From positions 1-21,192 of the forward strand of contig CAZEZH010000048.1 of assembly GCA_964516305.1 (NCBI GenBank): DNA of 21,192 bases. The letters run 5' to 3'. The notes beneath the pieces were generated by a model. That model was given only the letters and a program-made list of their open reading frames with translations, ran no database searches and was not told the origin of the DNA. Position 1 is the stretch's first letter; every line of letters begins with the position of its first letter. This document shows, piece by piece, positions 15,107 to 21,192 of this stretch. Source of the stretch: Lamprobacter sp964516305 (GTDB lineage: Bacteria; Pseudomonadota; Gammaproteobacteria; Chromatiales; Chromatiaceae). The position numbers were made by a program, and so were the translations under genes.

Positions 15107-15270
15107 GCAGCATGGGGACAATCATAGGATCGGGCCGCTGATGCGATCCTGGGCACGAGAGATCGCGGGAGCAGAGAACGCTGATTCGCTGAGGCCTGAT
15201 GAGAGGGGCATCGGTGGCGGGGGCGTCGCTGATCTAGCGATCTGAATGAGAAAGACAGCAGCGGTGGGGA

Positions 15271-16509
15271 ATGACTGATCCGATGGCGGTGATTGAGAGG
15301 GCGGCAAGCCACGAGATCGATTCAGCAATGACTGTCGAGAGGGTGTCCTGGGCCGCTCAGCGGTCTGCCGTGGAGCAACCGCAACGGACTGCCGAGGCTG
15401 AGGCCCGGCGCACGCTGCACATCTGTAACGTCTGCGGCTACTGCAACGGTTTCTGCCCGGTATTCGACGCCGCAAAACGCCGCCCGCTGTTGGCGGCCGC
15501 GGATCTGGACCAGCTCGCCAATCTTTGCCATCACTGCCGCAGCTGTCTCTACGCCTGCCAGTACGCACCGCCGCATCCGTTTGCGCTCAATGTCCCGCGC
15601 GCACTGGCGCGTACCCGCGCCGACAGCTATGCAAGGCATGCCTGGCCACAGCCCTTGGCGCGGCTGTTCGCGAATCCGCATCGGGCGGCGCTGTTGGCCT
15701 CGCTGATCACGACCCTGCCGTTACTGATGCTGGTGCTGATCAGCGTTCCGGTTGATCAGGTTTGGGCGATGCATCAGGGACCGGGGGCCTTCTATCAGGT
15801 GCTGCCCTGGGGCTGGATGGTGCTGCTTGCCGGGCTTTCGCTAAGCTGGTCGCTACTTGCGCTGGGGGTTGGGGTGGGCCGGTTCTGGCGGGCGAGCGCG
15901 AGGACTCGGGCGAGCAAGGGGACCGATGACCATGCGCTGCTGCCCCAGAGACGGCGACTCTCAGCACTGAAAACCGCATTGTCAGAGACGTTAGCACTGA
16001 GCCATCTGCGAGGCGGCGGTGCTGGCTGTGCGGATCTTGATGCCACCCCCTCACGCTGGCGCCGCCGTTGGCACCATGCGCTCTTCTATGGCTTTCTGCT
16101 CAGTTTCGCGGCCACCGTTGCAGCGACCCTCTACCATCATCTGCTCGGACGCCTGGCGCCGTATCCCTTTTGGAGCGCCCCGGTGCTGCTCGGCAGCATT
16201 GGCGGGCTGCTGATGTTGATGGGGGTGATGGGTCTTGGATGGCTGGGCGCGCGAGCTGATCCCGAGCCCAATACACCCGACACCCAAAGCGCCAATCAGG
16301 CGCTCTTATGGTTGCTCGGCGCGGTCGCCCTCAGTGGGCTGCTGCTGTTGCTTTGGCGCGAGACGGCGGCGATGGCACTGCTGCTGATCCTGCATCTTGG
16401 GCTGGTGCTGGCGCTCTTTCTGCTGCTGCCCTATAGCAAGCTGGTGCATGCTCCTTATCGGTTAGCCGCGCTCTGGCGCGATGCGCTAGATCGGCAACAG
16501 CGGGGATAG
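15271..16509 (+). CDS. TcuB-like Fe-S/haem membrane protein, second half of a split CobZ
   Basis: A 412-aa protein with an N-terminal pair of [4Fe-4S] motifs, CNVCGYCNGFCP and CHHCRSCLYACQ, followed by about six hydrophobic helices. Examples are LLASLITTLPLLMLVLI and LFYGFLLSFAATVAATLYHH, the latter with histidines that could bind haem. The end LPYSKLVHAPYRLAALW is typical of TcuB/CitB. It would take electrons from the flavoprotein partner to the quinone pool or the substrate. R. capsulatus CobZ carries flavin, Fe-S and haem in one chain; this pair would supply the same set. A 164-base gap separates it from the flavin gene, so they are not overlapping. ATG 15328 is an alternative start. Confidence 0.88.
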   Translation: MTDPMAVIERAASHEIDSAMTVERVSWAAQRSAVEQPQRTAEAEARRTLHICNVCGYCNGFCPVFDAAKRRPLLAAADLDQLANLCHHCRSCLYACQYAPPHPFALNVPRALARTRADSYARHAWPQPLARLFANPHRAALLASLITTLPLLMLVLISVPVDQVWAMHQGPGAFYQVLPWGWMVLLAGLSLSWSLLALGVGVGRFWRASARTRASKGTDDHALLPQRRRLSALKTALSETLALSHLRGGGAGCADLDATPSRWRRRWHHALFYGFLLSFAATVAATLYHHLLGRLAPYPFWSAPVLLGSIGGLLMLMGVMGLGWLGARADPEPNTPDTQSANQALLWLLGAVALSGLLLLLWRETAAMALLLILHLGLVLALFLLLPYSKLVHAPYRLAALWRDALDRQQRG

Positions 16510-16540
16510 CAGCAGTGACAAGAGTAAGGACAGCAAACGT

Positions 16541-17353
16541 ATGAACAGCATTCTCATCCTTGGCGGCACGACTGAGGGCTATGCGCTGGCCGAGACCTTA
16601 GCCGCGCATCGGCAAGCACGGCCACTCATGCAGCCTATGCAGCCAACGCCGCGAGCGCTCGACCCTGCTCGGTGGCGCGTGATCAGCTCGCTCGCCGGTC
16701 GCACTAGCAGCCCGCGGCTACCCGCAGGTGAGACCCGCATCGGTGGCTTTGGTGGGGTTGCCGGGCTGGTCGAGTATCTGCGTGAGCAACGGATCGCGGC
16801 CGTCATCGATGCCACCCATCCGTTTGCTGCGACCATGGGCTGGCACGCGGCTGAGGCTTGCCAGGCGCTCCGTCTACCATTATTGCGGCTGGAGCGACCC
16901 GCGTGGCAGCCCGAGCCCGGTGATCGCTGGCACCCGGTTGTGGACTGGGACATTGCGCGCGAAACGCTGCAGGAGCTCGGGGTGCGCCATGTGCTGCTTG
17001 CGCTCGGACGCCAGGATCTCCAGCCTTTTGTCGGTCTGACGGCGGTCCATTTCCTGATCCGCTGCGTCAGCCCACCAGAGCCGCAGCCAGCCTTCGTCAA
17101 CGCGGAGCTACTGCTAGCGCGCGGCCCTTTCGACCTGGCCAGCGAGCGGGCACTGCTCGACGCACATCGCATCGACGCTATCGTCTGCAAGAACAGCGGC
17201 GGCGAAGCGACGGCAGCCAAGCTCATCGCTGCGCGCGAGCGCGAGATCCCCGTCGTGATCCGGCAGCGCCCACCACGCCCGGCATTGCCGAGCTGCGCCG
17301 ATGTCAGCAGCGCAGGAGACTGGCTGGCGCAGGTGTTGGAGACAGAGCAGTAG
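16541..17353 (+). CDS. cobK: Precorrin-6A reductase CobK
   Basis: This enzyme reduces precorrin-6A, the CobF product, to precorrin-6B with NADPH. It shows the N-terminal ILILGGTTEGYALAETLA (4-21), SSLAGRT, GGFGGVAGLVEYL, IDATHPFAATM and the C-terminal KNSGGEATAAKLIAARE followed by EIPVVIRQRPPRP. The 270-aa length is slightly above the usual 250 because of a Met/Gln/Pro-containing insert (PLMQPMQPTPRALDP) before the second strand. TAAGGA precedes the ATG, and the 31-base gap from the tcuB-like gene suggests one transcript. Its last 100 bases recur in degenerate form at 18394-18494, about 1.15 kb downstream. Confidence 0.94.
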   Translation: MNSILILGGTTEGYALAETLAAHRQARPLMQPMQPTPRALDPARWRVISSLAGRTSSPRLPAGETRIGGFGGVAGLVEYLREQRIAAVIDATHPFAATMGWHAAEACQALRLPLLRLERPAWQPEPGDRWHPVVDWDIARETLQELGVRHVLLALGRQDLQPFVGLTAVHFLIRCVSPPEPQPAFVNAELLLARGPFDLASERALLDAHRIDAIVCKNSGGEATAAKLIAAREREIPVVIRQRPPRPALPSCADVSSAGDWLAQVLETEQ

Positions 17354-17457
17354 ACCGCCAGCAAAACATTGTGGAATCCTGACGTGCAGACCTCCCGGAA
17401 TCTGATTTTTGGATGGCAACTTTGTGGATGGCAACCACAGCACCCCATTGGTCGTCG
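17354..17457. other. Intergenic segment between cobK and the Rpn-like gene
   Basis: This 104-base stretch separates the convergent stops of cobK and the Rpn-like gene. It contains a short direct repeat, GGATGGCAAC, twice within 30 bases (around 17411-17434). No terminator or gene was seen. Confidence 0.4.
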
Positions 17458-18365
17458 CTAATCGGTCGAGTCGCGTAGCTGTGCCTTGATGTGCTCAAGC
17501 TCGGCCAGGGCAGCGTCCTTGGCTGCGCGCTCTTGCTCGAGCGCTATGCACGCCTGCTCAGTCTCCANNNNNNNNNNNNNNNNNNNNNNNNNNNNNNNNN
17601 NNNNNNNNNNNNNNNNNNNNNNNNNNNNNNNNNNNNNNNNNNNNNNNNNNNNNNNNNNNNNNNNNNNTCTTGCTGGATACTCATCTGCTGGCGTAAGTAG
17701 TTCTGTCGCGCTTGATAGGCATGGTAGGCGCGGTCTTTCTCGGAAAAGCGTTCTAGGGTGCTCATGGCTTGCCTCATCTCGGGGGTCTGCATCCAAAGGG
17801 GGAGCGCCTCGCGGTCGAGGGTGGCGCCTTCCTTGAAGAATTTTAGCCAACGCTCTTGCTCGGTGTTGACCCGCTCAGCGTTGAATTTGTTCAGCTCTAA
17901 GAGCCAGATGCCACCGTGATCGACCAGGCTGCGGCCTTGGGCGTCGCGCAGGCGAAAATCGTGCAGGTAGCGATCAGGGTCCGGAAGCAAGTCTTGGGCG
18001 AGCAGCCAGATGGCGTAGGTAGGTTTGAGCTTGGTGTAGGACTCGCCGCTGCTGAGCTGGGAGCTGTAGAGATCGGCCCAGCCATAGCTGATGCGCGCGG
18101 GCAGGTCGCGATAGCTCAGCAGTTGGATCTCGATCTGGTGCAGGCCGCCCTGGCCATCACGGGCCTTCACATCGACGACGCTCAGCTTGTCGTCGAGAAA
18201 TTCGCGCTCGTTATAGGGGTTGAGGATCTCGACGCTGCTGATCGGCGCGGTCAGCTCTGATCCGAGTATCGCGTTGAGGAAGTGGATAAGCAGCGCGCGG
18301 TTGGACTCGGCACCGAGCAGGGCCTTGAAGACGCAGTCGATCTTGGGGTCGATGGGATGGCGCAT
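17458..18365 (-). CDS. Rpn-family PD-(D/E)XK nuclease / putative transposase, interrupted by an assembly gap
   Basis: The N-terminal part (about 230 aa, from ATG 18365) is typical of the Rpn/PDDEXK_2 family: DPKIDCVFKALLGAE, LNAILGSEL, then the nuclease core LDDKLSVVDVKARD (Asp65) and HQIEIQLL (Glu79-x-Gln81). Rpn proteins promote RecA-independent recombination in E. coli. The 100-N gap at 17568-17667 removes the middle. Beyond it, in another frame, a charged coiled-coil tail (EQACIALEQERAAKDAALAE) runs to a TAG at 17458, as expected for the C-terminus of such proteins. The frame difference is explained by the unknown gap length, so the gene may be intact. It lies convergent to cobK and downstream of a cobK remnant. 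Confidence 0.82.
17568..17667. other. Assembly gap of 100 Ns
   Basis: Exactly 100 N characters, the conventional scaffold gap of unknown size. It falls in the coiled-coil-encoding part of the Rpn-like gene, where short repeats could have stopped assembly. Confidence 0.98.
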
Positions 18366-18393
18366 GGAGGCAGTCTAGCAAAGCCCCGGCAAA

Positions 18394-18494
18394 CGCGAGA
18401 TTCCCGTCGTTATCCGCAGCGCTTACAGCGCTGAGCTACGCCGACGTCAGCAGCGAAGGAAACGGGGCTGACGCAGGTGTTGGCGGCTCATTAA
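18394..18494 (+). pseudogene. Degenerate copy of the cobK 3' end
   Basis: This stretch matches the last 110 bases of cobK (17240-17353). EIPVVIR is encoded at 18397-18417 (cobK 17243-17263), YADVSS at 18437-18454 (cobK CADVSS at 17294-17311) and LTQVLAAH-stop at 18468-18494 (cobK LAQVLETEQ-stop at 17324-17353). The three blocks are in three different frames. The first spacing is 11 bases shorter and the second one base longer than in cobK, so it cannot be translated as one piece. It forms the 5' flank of the Rpn-like gene and touches the stop codon of the ATPase gene. It is either a displaced old 3' end or the remains of a second cobK. Confidence 0.78.
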
Positions 18495-19669
18495 TCGGCT
18501 GTCAGTTTCTCGACATCGCGCCAGGACAACACCTGCGCGCTTGAGCGCTCCAGCGTGCTATCGCCACCATAGACCAGGAATGCCTTCTGGCGATCAGTTG
18601 TGGGTCCGACCGTGAGTCGCTCTGCGAAACGCTGCAGGTTGTGGAAAAAGTCGCTGGCAAGGGTGGCACCGGATTTGATCTCGACGCTATCGAGTCGCAG
18701 CCCTTTCTCGATCAAAAGGTCGATCTCGACACCGCGGGTCTCGCGGTAATGGAACAGACTGGGCTGATCGCCGCTGTGCACGATCCCCTTGTATGCCTCG
18801 GCGACCACCCAGCTCTCGAAGATCGCACCGCGTAACGGGTGGGATTGGAGCTGCTCGGGCTCGCGAATGCCTAACAGGTAACAGACGAGACCGCTGTCGA
18901 AGAAGTGGAGCTTGGGCGCCTTGACGATCTGCTTGCGCACATTGGCATGCCAGGCCGGCAAACGATGCAGAACGAAGCTGGTCTCGAGCACCGACAGCCA
19001 GGCGCGCGCGGTGTTATGCGAGACGCCCGCATCGGCGCCGAGTGCGCTGAGGTTGATTTCCTGCGAGCAGCGGCCAGCACAGAGACGCACGAAGGTCATA
19101 AAGCCCTGCAGATCGCCAACATTGATGATCTGGCGCACATCCCGCTGGATATAGGTTGCAAGATAGTCGCTTAGCCATTGATGGGCGGGGATCGAACGAT
19201 CGTAGATCCGCGGATAGCTACCCTGCCAGAGCAGCGTCCAGAGATCCTCTGGCGCGTTCGGGAATGCGCGAAGCTCGGACAGGCTAGGTGGCAGCAGCGT
19301 CAGCAGCCCACAGCGACCGGCGAGCGATTGGGCAATGGCCTCGCTGAGCCCGAGGTGCTGCGATCCGGTGAGGATGAAGCGGCCCGCATCGGGGCGTTCG
19401 TCGACCTCGGTTTGGAGATAGCTCAGCAGTTGCGGGGTTCGCTGGATCTCATCGAGCACCGCGCCCTGCCGGTACTGGGCGAGGAAGCCACGGGGATCAT
19501 CGCGGGCAAAATCGCGTGTATCCAGCGTCTCGAGCGACACATAGGGGTGATCTGGGAAGGCCGCGCGGCACAGCGTAGTCTTGCCGGACTGACGCGGGCC
19601 AGTGACCGCGACGACCGGGTAGTAGGTCGCAAGCTGGCGCAGTTGGGGCTCGAGTGTGCGAGGGATCAT
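18491..19669 (-). CDS. AAA+ family ATPase with DUF4143 domain
   Basis: A 392-aa ATP-binding protein of the widespread AAA/DUF4143 group. The Walker A motif is VTGPRQSGKTT (Lys30), the Walker B is GAVLDEIQR (Asp73, Glu74), and the sensor region is FILTGSQHLGLSE. A winged-helix part (INLSALGADAGVSHNTARAW) and a PD-(D/E)XK-like C-terminal region (RETRGVEIDLLIEKG, then DSVEIKSGATL) follow. These proteins are common accessory genes scattered by horizontal transfer; their cellular role is not established, so no function is assigned. The frame is complete. A perfect palindrome lies 28 bases before the start. With the Rpn-like gene it forms an insert between cobK and cobJ. Confidence 0.9.
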   Translation of the reverse strand: MIPRTLEPQLRQLATYYPVVAVTGPRQSGKTTLCRAAFPDHPYVSLETLDTRDFARDDPRGFLAQYRQGAVLDEIQRTPQLLSYLQTEVDERPDAGRFILTGSQHLGLSEAIAQSLAGRCGLLTLLPPSLSELRAFPNAPEDLWTLLWQGSYPRIYDRSIPAHQWLSDYLATYIQRDVRQIINVGDLQGFMTFVRLCAGRCSQEINLSALGADAGVSHNTARAWLSVLETSFVLHRLPAWHANVRKQIVKAPKLHFFDSGLVCYLLGIREPEQLQSHPLRGAIFESWVVAEAYKGIVHSGDQPSLFHYRETRGVEIDLLIEKGLRLDSVEIKSGATLASDFFHNLQRFAERLTVGPTTDRQKAFLVYGGDSTLERSSAQVLSWRDVEKLTAD

Positions 19670-19697
19670 GCAGCCAGTTTAGCCGAGGTTGCATGGA

Positions 19698-19716
19698 TTG
19701 TAAGTTGAACTTACAA
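19698..19716. promoter_or_regulatory. Perfect 19-bp palindrome, probable operator of the ATPase gene
   Basis: TTGTAAGTT-G-AACTTACAA is a perfect inverted repeat with a single-base centre. It lies between the ATPase start (19669, minus) and the cobJ stop (19726), where it could overlap the ATPase promoter. Its perfection and low GC against a GC-rich background point to a dimeric regulator, possibly self-encoded; the protein is unknown. Confidence 0.65.
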
Positions 19717-19725
19717 ATGATGAAT

Positions 19726-20529
19726 CTATTCCCCTTCCGGATACCAGCGCGGCGTATAGACCCAGCGCCGGCCCGCGGCGGCTTCGATGATGCGGGTCTG
19801 CGAGGAGCCGATGATGATGATTGTGCGCATATCCACTTGCGCCGGATCGACCTCGGCCAGGGGCGTGACGATGACTTGCTCGTCGGTGCGACCGATCGAC
19901 CGGCCCAAGATCACCGGGGTCTCGGGCGCGCGATGCTCACACAGCAGCGCGAGCGCTTCGCTGAACTGATGCGGTCGAGCGCGTGAGCTCGGGTTGTAGA
20001 GTGCGATCACCAGATCGGCCTCGGCGGCCAGCTGTAAACGGCGCGCGATCACCGACCAAGGCTTGAGGTTGTCCGACAGCGACAGGGTGCAGAAGTCGTG
20101 CCCGAGCGGTGCGCCGATTCGGGCGGCGGCGGCCTGGGCGGCCGAGATGCCGGGGATGATCTGCAGATCGACCGCACCCCAAGCCGGGTCGTTGGCATGC
20201 TCCAGCGCCTCCATCACCGCCGTCGCCATGGCGAAGACGCCCGGATCACCGGAGGAGACGATGACGACGCGGCGGCCGGTTGCGGCGAGCTGGAAGGCAT
20301 GGCGCGCGCGTTCAAGTTCAACCCGATTGTCGGAGTCGTGGATGCGTTGATCATCCCGGAATGGACCCGCGAGCTGGAGATAGGTGCGATAGCCGATGAT
20401 GTCCTCGGCCTCGATCAGTGCGGCGCGCGCGGTTGGCGCGAGTAAAGCAGGATCGCCAGGACCGAGTCCGATCACACGCAGCCAGCCCTCCGAGTTAGGC
20501 TTAGCGCGGTTTTGCTGCTCAAGTTGCAT
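19726..20529 (-). CDS. cobJ: Precorrin-3B C17-methyltransferase CobJ
   Basis: A SAM-dependent ring-contraction enzyme that methylates C17 of precorrin-3B, the product expected of the CobZ pair, to give precorrin-4. Landmarks are VIGLGPGDPALLAP (19-32), DIIGYRTYLQL, VVIVSSGDPGVFAMATAVME, IIPGISAAQAAAARIGAPLG, FCTLSLSDNLKPW, LVIALYNPSSRARP and the C-terminal IIIIGSSQTR then WVYTPRWYP. The 267-aa length is normal for a stand-alone CobJ without a CbiG or CobH fusion. The ATG at 20529 has only a weak ribosome-binding site, but the next conserved segment starts at residue 17, so the start is close to right. Confidence 0.96.
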   Translation of the reverse strand: MQLEQQNRAKPNSEGWLRVIGLGPGDPALLAPTARAALIEAEDIIGYRTYLQLAGPFRDDQRIHDSDNRVELERARHAFQLAATGRRVVIVSSGDPGVFAMATAVMEALEHANDPAWGAVDLQIIPGISAAQAAAARIGAPLGHDFCTLSLSDNLKPWSVIARRLQLAAEADLVIALYNPSSRARPHQFSEALALLCEHRAPETPVILGRSIGRTDEQVIVTPLAEVDPAQVDMRTIIIIGSSQTRIIEAAAGRRWVYTPRWYPEGE

Positions 20530-20638
20530 TGCGTCGGTCAGTTTGCATTCTGTTGCTCAATCTTTCGTGCGGATGTTCAGCTAGGCGCTGATCCACGCAC
20601 CTCAGAGCATCGATCCTGGGCGTGGCTGGAATGTTCAA

Positions 20639-20680
20639 TGGCGAGTGGCGAGTGGCGAGTGGCGAGTGGTGAGTGGTGAG
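20639..20680. repeat. Heptanucleotide tandem repeat (6 units)
   Basis: Four copies of TGGCGAG followed by two of TGGTGAG run without interruption, and a partial TG follows. The array sits between cobJ and cobI. The C-to-T change shared by the last two units indicates spread by slippage. Confidence 0.9.
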
Positions 20681-20733
20681 TGTGCAGTGGACTTAGGGGT
20701 GGCCTGGGGTTGGCTGTTGCTGGGGCTGCCTGC

Positions 20734-21192
20734 TCATGCGGCTTGCCAGCGCTCTCCTGGTACCAAGATCATTGAGAAATAGGGCACCTGCGTGGGGTCG
20801 ACCTCGGCCAGCGGGCGAATCTGCTCGTTGGTCATGGTCGCGCGCTCGACGTAGAGCGCTCGATCGCCGAGCCCAAGCGCCATGATGACCCTTCGCACCT
20901 TCTCGAAGTTGCTGCCGAGCTTCATGATGGCGGCTGCCTGGGCGTTGGCGAGCATCCGCTCCAAATCTGCCTCGGGTAGGGTGCCGGCCAGTACTAGCAG
21001 GGTCTGATCACGGTAGACCAGCGGCGTTTGTAGCACCGAGGCACTGGCGACGACTGAGCAGACGCCGGGCACGACCTCGGTCTCGAAGCGGTCGGCAAGG
21101 CGGTCGTGCAGGTACATGAAGGAGCCATAGAACAGCGGATCACCCTCACAGAGCGCGGCGACATCGCGCCCGGCGCGGAGATGCTCGGCGAC
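20734..21192 (-). CDS. cobI: Precorrin-2 C20-methyltransferase CobI, C-terminal part (5' end beyond window)
   Basis: A SAM-dependent enzyme that methylates C20 of precorrin-2, giving precorrin-3A and committing uroporphyrinoid flux to cobalamin. The visible 152 residues begin VAEHLRAGRDVAALCEGDPL and continue FYGSFMYLHDRL. VVPGVCSVVASASVLQTPL, AAIMKLGSNFEKVRRVI, ALYVERATMTNEQ and the C-terminal VPYFSMILVPGE follow, all typical of CobI/CbiL. The frame stays open to the window edge, so the ATG at 21117 is internal. It is probably cotranscribed with cobJ, 204 bases downstream of it on the minus strand. Confidence 0.95.
   Translation of the reverse strand, partial: VAEHLRAGRDVAALCEGDPLFYGSFMYLHDRLADRFETEVVPGVCSVVASASVLQTPLVYRDQTLLVLAGTLPEADLERMLANAQAAAIMKLGSNFEKVRRVIMALGLGDRALYVERATMTNEQIRPLAEVDPTQVPYFSMILVPGERWQAA

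Noticed and set aside
14537..15121. Minus-strand open frame opposite the tcuA-like gene
   Set aside because: The sense strand encodes a clear flavoprotein. The antisense product is Arg/His-rich with no domain.
17458..18365. Calling the Rpn-like gene a frameshifted pseudogene
   Set aside because: The frame change coincides with 100 Ns of unknown true length, so no frame inference across it is valid.

Overview
The window comes from a GC-rich gammaproteobacterium, most plausibly a purple sulfur bacterium of the Chromatiaceae type. The recO-pdxJ gene order is typical of Gammaproteobacteria. HoxE/HoxF diaphorase subunits and a CobZ-type (TcuA plus TcuB) precorrin-3B synthase fit phototrophic or chemolithotrophic lineages. 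The assignment is inference; no 16S gene or photosynthesis gene is present.

Left part (1-11230), mostly housekeeping genes: the 3' end of recO, pdxJ (vitamin B6), gpmI (glycolysis), a possible small membrane protein, a GlgC-like protein that has lost its catalytic residues, and an HhH-GPD DNA glycosylase translationally coupled to it. Next come two unrecognised minus-strand genes, an exported lytic transglycosylase ending in a clear intrinsic terminator, hoxE-hoxF on the minus strand without hoxUYH beside them, pssA, and a two-CBS-domain protein.

Right part (11400-21192), a cobalamin cluster of the late-cobalt-insertion (aerobic-type) pathway: cobF(+), cobM(-), a two-gene CobZ equivalent (tcuA-like and tcuB-like, +), cobK(+), cobJ(-) and cobI(-, cut by the window edge). 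Together these cover precorrin-2 to precorrin-6B except CobH and CobL functions, which are not in the window. A hemP gene is divergent from cobF, and a Fur-box-like palindrome lies between them.

An accessory insert sits between cobK and cobJ (about 17354-19720). It holds an Rpn/PD-(D/E)XK transposase-like gene interrupted by a 100-N assembly gap, and an AAA+/DUF4143 ATPase with a perfect 19-bp palindrome upstream of its start. Between them lies a decayed second copy of the 3' end of cobK, readable only by using all three frames. This suggests that the insert entered at, and rebuilt, the cobK 3' end, or that cobK was once duplicated. Intergenic spaces hold an inverted-repeat MITE-like element, a diverged relative of its arm, and a heptanucleotide tandem repeat. 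No tRNA, rRNA, CRISPR array or cobalamin riboswitch was seen.
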